From Clusia tigrina (Eukaryota; Arthropoda; Insecta; Diptera; Clusiidae), in the NCBI GenBank assembly GCA_920105625.2, contig OV050030.1:143372291-143436290 (forward strand): a stretch of 64,000 nucleotides of DNA, read 5' to 3'. Every line of letters starts with the position of its first letter. Position 1 is the stretch's first letter. The translations under genes and the position numbers were made by a program. The notes beneath the pieces are model-generated. The model did not search any database and was not told the origin of the DNA. It worked only from the letters and a program-made list of their open reading frames with translations. Shown here piece after piece: positions 24,941 to 35,800 of the stretch.

Positions 24941-25290
24941 ATGTCGATGATATTGACTTTAATTGGTAAAACATCAGTTCTGTCTGTAGATTATTTTCCA
25001 TCAATAGAGTTAGATTCAAATTATGTTTGTGGTCTACCTGATTTTCATCCATATTACTCAATTCCAAATATTGATGTTGGGAAGAATCTATTCCACATAG
25101 GTTATTGAAATTCCTATTGGTGCTAACTTGATGATATTGCCAACTATCCACGTGATGAATATAAAAATTTAAACTTGGAAGGAGAACTTGATATACAAGC
25201 GAATCATAATTCGCTTGAAATTGAAATTTTCAGTAACGAAGACATTTACTTTAATGAAGATCGAACAATTGGTTCATTATAAGCATTCAG
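24941..25290 (+). pseudogene. Polinton-1 minor capsid (penton-like) protein remnant
   Basis: Homologous to the gene at 48882-50144. It starts MSMILTLIGKTSVLSVDYFP, has the conserved CGL.DF...SIPNIDVG.NLFHIG segment, and then decays through stops and frameshifts. Only the N-terminal half is recognisable. Confidence 0.65.
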
Positions 25291-25673
25291 TCGAAGCACG
25301 TTGGAAGCAGAGAAATAGCATAAATCGGATCACCCATTAAATATAACAAATATTAATGGTATATGTATAGAATGTAATATAACAGTTTGCAGAGAGTTAT
25401 TGCCAATAGAGAATTTTTAAAGTCAACAGGATTTAAATTAAAAACTGAATCATGATTGATATAATTGATGTTCTACAAAAATTATTATGTGATGAGAGCA
25501 TTATAAAGAAGGACTACCATAACTATTCGTCATATTTACAATCATATAAGAACAATGATGAAATAATAATATAAATTCAAAATCAGGATCTCTATGTTTT
25601 ACCCAGATAAAGTTTAATATATGTAGAACATAATGCTACCATCAATTAAGGTAGCATAATATGCAAAATATTA

Positions 25674-25773
<100 letters not shown>

Positions 25774-25924
25774 TATAATATTAAATTTAAAAAATATTGT
25801 ATGGCATATTTGTTTGATGAAAGTCGATATGAGCTTAATAGTTTGGAAATCAATCGTACACGCCACTTGGGAATAACTACAACAATTAAAAATTATATTT
25901 CTTTGAATAATAGCGAGCATGTTA

Positions 25925-26205
25925 AATAAATATATATGCAGCTATCAAATCATTTTGCATTGTATAAATTCCTTAGAATTCTTAGACATAATAGATTTTT
26001 AGTAGATGAATTTTATAACACTAATTATGGCTCAAATGAATTTATTAGTAGGCGTATTCGCCTTTGGAATAAGTATAGTAGTTCATCAAACATTAATATA
26101 GATGAAAGTCGATTTAGTTTAAGCCTCTTTATATTATTTAATTAAATCTGTATTCATAGTTTGTAAGATTTAATTATCAGTAGACTGAAATAAATAAATA
26201 AACAA
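25925..26205 (+). mobile_element. LINE 3'-end fragment in the capsid remnant
   Basis: Encodes a short C-terminal RT-type tail (FISRRIRLWNKYSSSSN..., ending about 26143) with the R.R.WN pattern of jockey/CR1-like LINEs. It is followed by an untranslated tail ending GAAATAAATAAATAAACAAAT, typical of LINE 3' ends. It separates two parts of the capsid gene. 5' truncated. Confidence 0.6.
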
Positions 26206-26299
26206 ATATGCTGATTGGACATCAACTATTAACAACTAAATTATCAAATGGTTACTTTAATTTTTGTGTTCCACTGAAAATGTTATTAGGATTTGCTTA

Positions 26300-26650
26300 A
26301 GACTTTAACAAAGTGGTGGTAAACTGTAAACATAAATTATTATTACATTCCAAGAATGATGAAAATGTGATTGATTTCTTTTGATCTTCTTTTGTCTTTC
26401 TATCAAACTTAAAATCATAATCATTTCCATTGATTGTTGCATTATTCGCATCAGTTGCTTTGATCTTTTCAATTAATTCATTCAGTGGTTTGGTAATAGG
26501 TTTGAATGTCTCTTCTAAAAGGTTTTCTGTATCTAATTCTCCTAACGTAATACTCTTGAATTTTTTTCTTAAAACGCTTCTGGCCTTTATAATATCTTTG
26601 AAAGATTTTTCATTCATTTTTCTAGTCGGCTTTTTGCAGCAATCGTCCTT
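26300..26650 (-). pseudogene. Polinton-1 ITKPLNE-type protein remnant
   Basis: Minus-strand frame from 26617 includes TENLLEETFKPITKPLNELI, matching the segment near 46350-46420 in Polinton-2. Together with the ATPase remnant at 55190-55545 (also minus) it shows that these two genes were neighbours in the same direction before Polinton-2 inserted between them. Function of the family unknown. Confidence 0.6.
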
Positions 26651-26726
26651 GTCAAGTGTTGATTGTAGATATCATACTAAACATATAATAATCCATATCT
26701 ATAATCTTCTTTTATATATGAATAAA

Positions 26727-27200
26727 AGTAGCTAAACAATGTATGTTCTGGCGCAAAAACGCGTGTATTTTCTTATGAAGGTCTAAATTCTCCAAAACAC
26801 CCTTACATTTTATTATTCCAAGTCGAAAGCTTTTAGAGGCACCATCTGGCGGTGAGTTTTTTGTTGGAAGTTTTTTGTGCAAAGCTCTGGTTTGTGTCTT
26901 TGCTATGATGGGAGGGAGCTTTTGTGGGAAGCAGTGTTTTGGTTTGTGTCTTTGCTATAAGAAAGTTCTTATGTATTGAAATTTCCTCATACCCCCCACC
27001 CCCCGACCCCTTTCTATGCTATTGATTACCACAAGTTTCTTTTAAACTAAAAGTTCAACACAGTATTTACTCTCACCTTCCGCCCCTGTTTTTACAGCTG
27101 CCTTCAAGTTCAAGTTCAACACAGTTTGGTATTTATTGATAAGAAAGCAGCTGCATTCGGTCTGATGTGGTCGCTTGGCGCTGAGTGCATGCAGTTGCTT
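26727..27200 (+). repeat. Polinton-2 left terminal inverted repeat
   Basis: Matches the reverse complement of the right end with small indels. It contains TATTTACTCTCACCTTCCGCC and several CAGCTG palindromes. The right copy is longer because of an internal duplication. Confidence 0.88.
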
Positions 27201-27285
27201 TCTTGAACTCAACATATAAATAGTTTGCTAATGAGCTAGTTTATATTAGTATTTTATTTTTTCTCTTAGAAAACAAAGTGAATTT
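27189..27285 (+). promoter_or_regulatory. Duplicated Polinton promoter module (copy 1)
   Basis: Contains TTGAACTCAACATATAAATA with TATAAATA at 27215-27222 and an initiator-like TTAGT at 27246-27250, about 33 bp apart. The whole block, including CTTAG/CTTCG..AACAAAGTGAA downstream, recurs at 32386-32480 upstream of an unrelated ORF. Confidence 0.65.
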
Positions 27286-27312
27286 ATAATTTTTTTAAAG
27301 AGAGTACTAGTT

Positions 27313-27821
27313 ATGGATGTTCAAGGATTTTATAGTGAAACTAAATTTATTCCGAAGGAAATCAGTACTTCGGGAGCAGATATGGGGATAAAATCGTTTA
27401 TAATTGGACCGCCTTTTGAATATTCGAGGCTATTGAAGGAAGAAAGGAGAACAATTGATTGGTTGACTAATCATCATCATGCATTACGCTGGCATGGTAA
27501 CTCAACGCTAAAGGTTCTTTATGAATATATTTTTCTAAATATAAAGAGAGAAGAAAATCCAACTATATATGTAAAAGGTTTGGAAAAAGCAAAATGGGTA
27601 CAAGATTTGATAGGAGAATAAATAATTATAAACAATTAAATGATTTTGGTTGTCCTAGTTTAAAAAATTTATATAAAACTAATAACAATATAAATGTTTG
27701 TGATTATCACACAAAGCATTGTAAATGTATAAAAAAAAATGGAAGAAATATGTGTATTTGTGCTGAGAAAAATGTAATTGTATTAGGAAATTGTATACTT
27801 GCTTCAAAATATAAAAATTAA
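27313..27821 (+). pseudogene. Polinton-2 orphan protein A (one frameshift)
   Basis: Begins MDVQGFYSETKFIPKEISTS. The first frame runs 27313-27621 and a second, overlapping frame (used from about 27600 to 27821) continues the protein with NNYKQLNDFGCPSL and a Cys/His-rich end (CDYHTKHCKCIKK...MCIC). A single-base indel near 27610 explains the split. The layout (VDIQGF-like start, IYVKGLEKAKW, FGCPSL, C..YH end) reminds me of uncharacterised proteins found in many insect genomes, but I cannot name a family or activity. It is driven by the TATA module at 27189-27285. Confidence 0.6.
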
Positions 27822-28185
27822 AAACAATTTATATAAAACTAAATAAAATTTCAAAAAAATTTATACAAAACTAATATCAATATAAATGTTTGTGAATAGG
27901 ATACAAAGCATTGAAGATGTATAAAAAAAAATGGAAGAAATATGTGTATTTGTGATGAGAAAAATGTAATTGTTTTAGGAAATTTTATACTAGCTTCAAA
28001 ATATAAAAATTTCAAAATTAAATAAAATTAAAAACAATTTAGAAAAAACTAATATCAATATAAATTTTTGTGAATAGCATACAAAGCATTGTAAATGTAT
28101 TAAAAAAAATGTAATTGTATTAGGAAATTTTATACTTACTTCAAAATATAAATTTCAAATTAAATAAAATTAAAAACATATACTC
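27660..28185 (+). repeat. Tandem triplication of the 3' end of orphan gene A
   Basis: The segment from ACTAATAACAATATAAATGT (27679) through AAAATATAAAAATT recurs at about 27870 and 28049, with periods of about 191 and 179 bp. Later copies carry stops and deletions, so only the first is coding. Confidence 0.85.
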
Positions 28186-28294
28186 GTATATATTTTGATT
28201 TTTTATTTTCAAATTGTTTATTTTATTTTTTTACAGTTTTACATATATTGTTACTTTTCTATTTTCTATTTGTACAAGAGCATGCATAGATTCT

Positions 28295-28645
28295 TTAGCT
28301 AAGAAATAATTTTTTTTTTGTATTTACACGAGCGCTGACAGTCCAAACTGATTTTTCAATTGGACGAGAAAAATTTATCAACCTGGGAATTAACTCAAAT
28401 TCTTCATCTGGATGTTCTATTGTATATTTTTCCTCTAATTTGAAAAGGATATCCTGCTCTACGCATTCTGTAAGCGCATCCAAGAATAAATCGTCTGTGT
28501 TCCATAGATCGCAAAAACCTTGATCTAATTCTGCATCATTTAAATTATTTCCAAAATAATTCGGATCTTCCAAAATTAACTTCTCTTCATTAAATTTTAA
28601 ATGAACCATTTTTTCCTTACATAGAAGGTTGACAAAAGTTCCCAT
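28295..28645 (-). CDS. Polinton-2 orphan protein B, 116 aa
   Basis: Intact frame starting MGTFVNLLCKEKMVHLKFNE. It is acidic, with VWTVSARVN near the end, and has no signal peptide, membrane segment or family I recognise. Its start is only 42 bp from the 5' LTR of the 28687-31535 element, so that insertion has separated it from any natural promoter beyond 31535. Position near the left terminus and orientation opposite to gene A suggest an early or accessory gene, which is inference. Confidence 0.5.
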   Translation of the reverse strand: MGTFVNLLCKEKMVHLKFNEEKLILEDPNYFGNNLNDAELDQGFCDLWNTDDLFLDALTECVEQDILFKLEEKYTIEHPDEEFELIPRLINFSRPIEKSVWTVSARVNTKKKLFLS

Positions 28646-28686
28646 ACTGAATTTAAAATTTTCTCACATCAGCATTTTTATCGTAT

Positions 28687-29263
28687 TGAAACGTGATAGC
28701 TCAGTGAAAAGGGATTGCATACTTTTAGGATCCATCTGCAGAATGAGTGCCCCCTGTGAGTCAAGATGCGAACTATTCGAATAAAAGCTTATTCAAGAAC
28801 CATCCGTCGGTAATATCAAAAAGAATATTCTCGACTTCTGTCGAAGTGGATAGAAGCTTCTAGAAAATACGAGAATAGCGTAGAATTTTCGACTCCAACC
28901 ATTCGAAAACTATAAAAGCGACAAGACTGTTCAAAGTCGAATACAGTAGATCAGAGACCGTAAAAGTGTGTACATCTAGCATTATAATCAAAGCAGCAGT
29001 ATTTGTAATTGTGCAAAGTGATGAAGTTCATTATTAAATAAAGTGATGAAATTACTCGTTAAATAAAGTGCCTAATGGTTTGTTAAATGAAGTGCAAATA
29101 ATAACTAAGTAAACTTTAAGCCTAATATTAAATGTGTAAATAACAATAATTAAATAAAGCTAATTATTTTAATTTAACCAGCGATTGTTTGATTACTACA
29201 CGAAGGCATTCAGGAGGGCAATTTTGTAACAGAGTAAATTGTCAAGAGGGCAATTTCGTAACA
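28687..29263 (+). repeat. 5' LTR with HSE-like array and TATA box
   Basis: TGAAACGTGATAG...GTAACA. It contains GAATATTC at 28823-28830 and GAAGCTTCTAGAA at 28853-28865, alternating GAA/TTC blocks spaced by 2 bp as in heat-shock elements, then TATAAAAG at 28911-28918. Confidence 0.88.
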
Positions 29264-29302
29264 ATTGGTGTCAGAAGTGGGATTGTGTATCTGTAATGAA
29301 CA

Positions 29303-30390
29303 ATGCTTAAATTTGAAAAGCTGAGATTAGAGCAGCTCAAGAAGGAGCTTGAGCGTTTAAATTTGCAAACACAAGGGCTTAAAGCGGAGCTACAGGTACG
29401 ATTAAGATGCGCTTTAGATAAGCAGGGTATGGATGTCGTTGAGTATGAATTCCAATGTGAAGAGCCAACGACATCTCGACACGAAGAAACACCACAAGAA
29501 ACTAACACGGGTAACTTTGACATGAGTGCGCTTTTCAAGGTAATACAGATGCAGTTACAACAACATGCTCAAGCAGCCGAAGAGAGGATGCAGGAACGAT
29601 TACAACAACATGATCTAATACTTGATGCTATTATGCAGAATCACTTCCAGCAATACGATGAGGATATACACCAGCGATTACAGCAGTCAAAGACGATGTC
29701 AAGGAACAGTTACAGCAGAGTGAAAAGCGATTTACTCAACTAGCGGAACAGAACTCACAGCAGAAGAATGAAATGTCCGAGATGGTGGACAGGAAGGTTT
29801 GTGAGGTTGGGACACGACAGGAGTCGTTAGAAGGATTTGTGGAACAAAAATCCAATGCGAAAGAGGAAAAGCAGAACGAAATTCAAGCTACCGCTAGCAC
29901 AAATGGTTGGAGTAATCGGGAAGTACTGGCACCGTTGGCTATGTCATTGAAAGGTGCTGATGTACTGCCGACCATCGCAGAGGGTGAGAGAGACTGTTAT
30001 GAAAACGTGATGAATGCCATTCAGGGGAGTGGTGAGTCTCTACAACAGGATGTGGCGGAGGTGGAGCGGTTCTCCCATCTTGCCTGTCCAGGCGAGATTG
30101 CTGAGAGAAGTATGATGGATACTTTCGTATGTGGTATTCTCGATGTAGAAATGGACTGTTCAGTGATAACAAATCTAAAAGCTACAAGTATGGACACAGT
30201 GTCTGGTGTTTTACCGTTGGAGATCGTGGCCGTGGTGTTCCAGCCAGTATGCAGAGCCTGTCAGATACAAGTTGAAAGTGGACAGGGTTGCATGGGCAAG
30301 TGCCTTGCCTGCGGTGAAGTTGGATACGCGGCTCGTAGTTGTCGGACAAAACGCAAACGTTCTCCATCAGACTCGCATGGAGACCGCTAA
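29303..30390 (+). pseudogene. Gag of the short gypsy-like element
   Basis: Two frames, 29303-29743 and 29773-30390, joined by a frameshift. The N-terminus (LRLEQLKKELERLNLQTQG) again resembles a SAP domain. A Gln-rich, coiled-coil-like middle (QQHAQAAEERMQERLQQHD) follows, then a capsid-like part and one zinc knuckle (CLACGEVGYAARSC, about 30304-30345) with a basic tail. No protease site follows. Confidence 0.75.
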
Positions 30391-30634
30391 GGCAGGGAAT
30401 TGGATGATGTTGTCCAGCTGTCGACAAACTAAATGGAGTCAGTCTCGAGGGGCATGACCTGACTCCCACAACATGCAGCCCCAGAATCCTCGTTCCTCAG
30501 ATCCCACGGAAAGTCAACAGCCTAATTGCTGACAGTGTGGTAAGCGAGGAGACGTAGTAGATAAGCAGACGAAGAATGGACTAAAGAGTACAGAACTTCC
30601 ATGCAGCAGTTGTATACCTAAAACACGAGAACAG

Positions 30635-30901
30635 ATGAATAAAATTGATAGAAACAGCAGAAATCGTACACAATTGATGGGTGATAAGAGGAAAGCCAGA
30701 TATGATGTACGAGTAAACTCTAAGGGATTTCAGGAAGGGCAACTAGTTATGCTTCATAATCCGCAAAGGAAAAGTGGATTATCGCCAAAACTGCAAACAC
30801 ACTGGGAAGGACCTTATAAGATGATAAAACGGATCAACGATGTTAGATACCGCATCCAGTTGACGAGAAATGCCAGGAGAAAATTAAAGTCGTTCATTTA
30901 G
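30635..30901 (+). pseudogene. Integrase C-terminal remnant of the short gypsy-like element
   Basis: Encodes GFQEGQLVMLHNPQRKSGLS and HWEGPYKMIKRINDVRYRIQ, the SH3-like C-terminal integrase domain of gypsy elements. All of pol upstream is deleted, so this is a leftover that also marks where pol once ended. Confidence 0.8.
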
Positions 30902-30971
30902 AGAGGCTATCTCCTTATAAAGGTTGCAATACTATCCTTGTTCGGGACGAACAAGTTTAAGCGGAGGGCAG

Positions 30972-31535
30972 TGAAACGTGATAGCTCAGTGAAAAGGGAT
31001 TGCATACTTTTAGGATCCCATCTGGAGAATGAGTGCTCCCTGTGAGTCAAGATGCGAACTATTCGATTAAAAGCTTATTCAAGAACCATCTGTCGGTAAT
31101 ATCAAAAAGAATATTCTCGACTTCTGTCGAAGTGGATCGAAAATTCTAGAAAGTACGAGAATGGCGTAGAAGTTTCTACACCAACCATTCGAAAACTATA
31201 AAAGCGACAAGACTGTTCAAAGTCGAAGACAGTAGATCAGAGACCGTAAAAGTGCGTACATCTAGCATTATAATCAAAGCAGCAGTATTTGTAATTGTGC
31301 AAAGTGATGAAATTACTTATTAAATAAAGTGCAAATAATAACTAAGTAAACTTTAAGCCTAATATTAAATGTGTAAATAGCAATAATTAAATAAAGCTAA
31401 TTATTTTAATTTAACCAGCGATTGTTTGATTACTACACAATCCAGTGGTACGAGTCCGAGTACAGAGAGTTAGAGAAATTGTCAGGAGGGCAATTTTGTA
31501 ACAGAGTAAATTGTCAAGAGGGCAATTTTGTAACA
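30972..31535 (+). repeat. 3' LTR of the short gypsy-like element
   Basis: 564 bp; partner of 28687-29263. It has GAAAATTCTAGAA at 31139-31151 in place of GAAGCTTCTAGAA, keeping the GAA/TTC spacing, and is missing one short duplicated block near its 3' end. Confidence 0.88.
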
Positions 31536-31539
31536 GTAT

Positions 31540-32385
31540 TTTATTTTGAAGTAAAGGAAATCAGAGTAAGGGGATGCGAGGTAATTTAAACATTGTTGCA
31601 TACAGATTAAAAAGTTTTCCTGCCATTCGATATCGCTCATAAAGCATTACACATGCACATGTGCTTACATTCTGTATGTTGTCATCATTTGTTGCCCATC
31701 AACAATCTAACTTATGAATTCCATATATATAATTAGAGAGCTTTGATATTTTTAATTCATTTATTACTGCTTCGAAGAATTCTATATACTCTGCTTCTAT
31801 CCAAAATCTTTATTTATTTAGTAAATTTTCCAACACAGTAGAGGAAATCATTTTGAACAGCTTTCTTCAACTCAGTTTTTTGTTTACTGAAAAAAAAAAA
31901 ATGCAGTTGCATTCTATTTTTTTTTAAATGCAGCTGCATCCTATTAAAATCAACTTTGATTAATGTTCACTGAGAAAAAATGTACTTGCATTCTATTTTT
32001 GAAAATATAAATTTCTTGAATTCTCTTTGTTGTTTACTGAAAAAATGCAGCTGCTTTCCAGTTAAAAAAATATAAACTTCTTGAAGTCTCTTTGTTATAT
32101 ACTAATAAAAAAAAAATGCAGCTGCATCCCATTAAAATCAACTTTGATTAATATTCACTGAGAAAAATTTTCTTGCATTCTATTTTTAAAAATACAAATT
32201 TCTTGCATTTTATTGTTGTTTACTGATAAAAATGCAGCTGCTTTCCATTTAAAAAAAATATAAACTTCTTGAATTCTCATTGTTGTTTACCAATAAAAAA
32301 AAATAAAAAAAAAAAATTTAGCTGCAAAAATGTAGCTGCATCCTATTTAGATAAAAGCTTATTCAACACGAATGTGTGTTTTTAA
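31540..32385. repeat. Polinton-2 non-coding region with 188-bp tandem repeat
   Basis: From 31928 a unit starting ATGCAGCTGCATCCTATT repeats at 32116 (period 188 bp), with a shorter sub-repeat starting AAATGCAGCTGCTTTCC. CAGCTG palindromes recur as in the terminal repeats. No ORF. The first part (31540-31870) shows nothing recognisable. Confidence 0.75.
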
Positions 32386-32480
32386 ATGCAGTTGCTTTCT
32401 TGAACTCAACATATAAATAGTTCGCTAATGAGCGAGTTTATATTAGTCTTTCTTTTCTCTTCGATAACAAAGTGAAGAAT
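32386..32480 (+). promoter_or_regulatory. Duplicated Polinton promoter module (copy 2)
   Basis: Near-identical to 27189-27285: TATAAATA at 32412-32419, TTAGT at 32443-32447. It lies immediately upstream of the ORF starting at 32506. Confidence 0.65.
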
Positions 32481-32505
32481 ATACAATCATATTCATATTT
32501 TAAAA

Positions 32506-32814
32506 ATGGATAGTACTTTAAGTGCACTTAACAACATTTCTCAAATAAAGGGATACAAAAAACCAGTTCCAAGCCTTAGAATCTTTCCATTCGACACCCT
32601 CTTAAGGATAATTAAGGCTAGCAGGAAGCATACACCGTTTGGAGAAAAAATCATGGTGGAGTTAGATGAACATGTAATATTCTTACCTCAAAAATTTAAT
32701 AGTTTAACAGATGACGATATTTTAAACTTATCAAGTGGAGAATATTTTATTAAAAAGATAAATGTAATTAATAATAACTATAAATTTGTTTTTGAAACTA
32801 AAAATAAAGAATAA
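32506..32814 (+). CDS. Polinton-2 orphan protein C, 102 aa
   Basis: Intact frame MDSTLSALNNISQIKGYKKP. Residues about 40-75 (GEKIMVELDEHVIFLPQKF) have an alternating beta-strand pattern ending in an FLP motif, somewhat like small OB-fold or single-strand-binding proteins in insect viruses; this is a guess. It ends 20 bp before the 3' end of the polymerase gene on the other strand. It is expressed from its own TATA module, the same module used by gene A. Confidence 0.55.
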   Translation: MDSTLSALNNISQIKGYKKPVPSLRIFPFDTLLRIIKASRKHTPFGEKIMVELDEHVIFLPQKFNSLTDDDILNLSSGEYFIKKINVINNNYKFVFETKNKE

Positions 32815-32834
32815 AAAAAATCTGTAATAAATTT

Positions 32835-35800
32835 TTAATTAGTTGCATATTTTTTATCTATATCTACAATTCTAAAGTGGCCCCGCGCTTTCGTTTCATT
32901 AGTACCAGTCACTAAAAATCGTCTGTCATCAAATGGATTCAAAGCGAGCTTAGTTTGAGTGATGCTGTTAACTTCATGTTTCTGCGATTGAATTAAATTT
33001 TCTTCGATTACTTTTTCAATATTATTTTGCAGACAATCAACATAGTCATCAAATGTTATCCTACTTTTTATTATATGTCTTTTTACACCTTTACACTTTT
33101 TTTGTTCTTCTTTACCCTCTACCTGTATTGCGTACATTTTTGATCTGAGACCAACAAATGCAGTCATTATGTGACCATTATTCTCATCTTTCATGACACC
33201 CAGAACTTTTTTATTTACGTGAGGGATATCCCATCTGTTTCCAATAGGGAAGTCGCTTGTATCAAAACGTTCAGCACAGTCACGCTTAATGATTTGATAC
33301 AAGTCGGGGCAAATGACTTCATATATAAGAGAATCTGTATCAGTGTAGCAACTAGTACAATTGGATCCAAATTCAGGAAGCATATAACCATAATGAAAAT
33401 CGTAAATGGTTGCTTTAGCTAGATCGAGGATACACATACCAACATATATGGGCTTATTGAATAAAACTTCTGTTTTGTTTAGCTCTATAGCAACAAGATT
33501 TTCATTGAATATGGTTGAAGCTTTAAATTCCGGCTTGGAAATAAGAGCTTCTGCTCCATATCGACCCTTCCATTTTGTTATCAGTTTGACAATACTATAC
33601 TTTCGGATATTCTCTATAGTTTTACCAAAGATGGCATTTATCATGAGTTTGAAAAGATTTTTTTCAAATTCATTTTTGGCTAATTTTCGAAGATTTGTGT
33701 TTAAATCAATATATGATTTGAGCCAAAGAGATTGCTTAAATAGAAGAATTTTGTGAATTTTAGTTAATCTAAGGCCATATTTTAAAGCCTGCTTAAGACT
33801 GCGTTAATGGATTATGTACTTTATTTTGTTAGACAAAGTTCTCATTAATTTTCTCTGTTTTGAGCCTCGAGGTGTAGCATGTTCGGGAGATCATTATGTT
33901 GATCGTGAGGATTATTTGGATATTCTAAGTCTATTTCAAGGATATACCCTATATCAGAATCATCAGATATATCCTCTACTTTGAAATTTTCTAAATCTTG
34001 TACCCAATTAAAATCTCTATGGGGGAGATATTGAGACATTGCCCAACCATATTGATAATTTACATCGAAGTACATCAAGTATTTTGATGGTTGTGCAGCA
34101 TCATAATTGTTCATGTACTTGTTGTTTGCTTTAGTATATCGTTTACTACACTGACTAAGACCCCCTCGAATACCTCGCTCTACAAACATGAGCATATCAT
34201 CATATGTTAATAGTTCGAGAGTTATGTTAGTATGTTTAAGCATAGCATCCCATGTATAACCCGATAAAGTGAAATAGTGAGCGGGATCTAAACCGTATGT
34301 TTGATAGCAACTTGAACGAAATTGTTCAAAAACATCTGCAAACAACATAGTAAAAGAACGCCAGTCTCTAAGTACATATCTGAATATTCCCCCAAATTAT
34401 TTATATTCAATTTAGTCCAAACATTGCAGGCATGTGCATACTCTTCCTGACTGATACTATTATTATTCAATTTATTATAAAATTGAGAAACATTAGGCAA
34501 AGAGGTTTCGGAAAATTTTGAAGCATCTTCACAATAATCGTAAGGAAAAACACCCTTACGAGTTAACAGACTTAACTGATCATCGCACAAATCTTGAAAT
34601 TGTGATTTTAAAATTGGAAATGAGGAAAGGGATGATGCTAAGGTATCCAAACTACTTCCCGTAAATTTGAAGGAATCAATGAAGCGGAATTGTATTAAAA
34701 ATTCATCCAAATTCTTTCAAAAGCGTTCTTTATTTATTGGAAGGAGTTCGATACGTCCTTTCAAATCTAAATTTTTAATTATGAAATGAACCACTGAGAT
34801 TATGAAAAATAATAGGAATCGTATGGGAATCCTTGAAATTTATGTTACATTTCTCATGCGCCGGTCCACGATAAATACCCGTTAAATGACAATGGTCAAG
34901 CACTTTTTTATTCTCATCACTAAATGATTTTTTACATACGAGTATATGACATGTAGTAGCCAATTCAAAATCTCGATTTTGTTCAATGGATAATTTATCC
35001 ATTGGAAGAGGGCAAAGGAATACTGTTTCAACATCTTCAGCGAATTGCTTAAGTTCGCTGACAAACCATTGAATACAGTCACCACCACGATAGCCTTTAT
35101 AAAACGAAAGCGTGGGGTCGTACATACACTGAACATAAAAGCCGACACTATATGGTATATGCTTCTGATATGAATTTTGTGAAGTTGTCTTCTCCAAAAT
35201 ACATTCCAAATCGGCATATATCACAAATGGAGACATTATCTTATATTTATAATTCCTCATCTGCTAGCATTCGGATTTTACAGTTGTTCACTTTTTCACA
35301 ATCTTCAACATGCTGCTGCAGTCGTATTTGAGAGTGGAAGTAGCGGAGGCACCGGTCACAGAAATATTTGATTTTTGTGTTTGCAGACATCTGACTAGAT
35401 AGAAGCCTACTTAAATTTTTTATCCACACAAAGTGGTATCTGATTGGTTTCTCATTATTATCATTATCATCATCATCATTATCTTCCTTTTTCGCTTCAT
35501 AATATTTATTCTGCACTATCAACAGATTTACGTGCTGCTCCTTTTTATTCTTTGTTAAATATGTAGAGTACACAAGAACTTCCTTCCTTATCTTTTTCAG
35601 GATGTAGACGTTGACAGAGAGGTTATTTTGTTTCTCGAAGCGTGGGATTTGTTTAATTGTCATTGGAAATTGGATCTCCTTCAAATTAAAAATATCTTTG
35701 TAATGAGGATAGGATGATACTCGATCAGACTTTTGTTCAACAGGATGGAGGGTTGATATTATCGCCCAGACAAAGCATGCATTATCACTATTTTTTACAT

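Larger units (their letters stand above)
28687..31535 (+). mobile_element. Short gypsy-like LTR element, gag only, TSD GTAT
   Basis: LTRs at 28687-29263 and 30972-31535; GTAT at 28683-28686 and 31536-31539. Primer-binding site TGGTGTCAGAAGTGGGATT at 29266 and a purine run AAGCGGAGGGCAG before the 3' LTR. The 1.7-kb interior holds gag and only the extreme C-terminus of integrase. Protease, RT and RNase H are missing, so it must be mobilised by an autonomous relative. Solo LTRs of the family lie at 44963-45533 and 49124-49736, and a truncated one at 63481-63843. Confidence 0.9.

Noticed and set aside
31870..32340. CRISPR-like array
   Set aside because: Only two long units of 188 bp with no short constant repeats and unique spacers; it is tandem duplication in a eukaryotic element.
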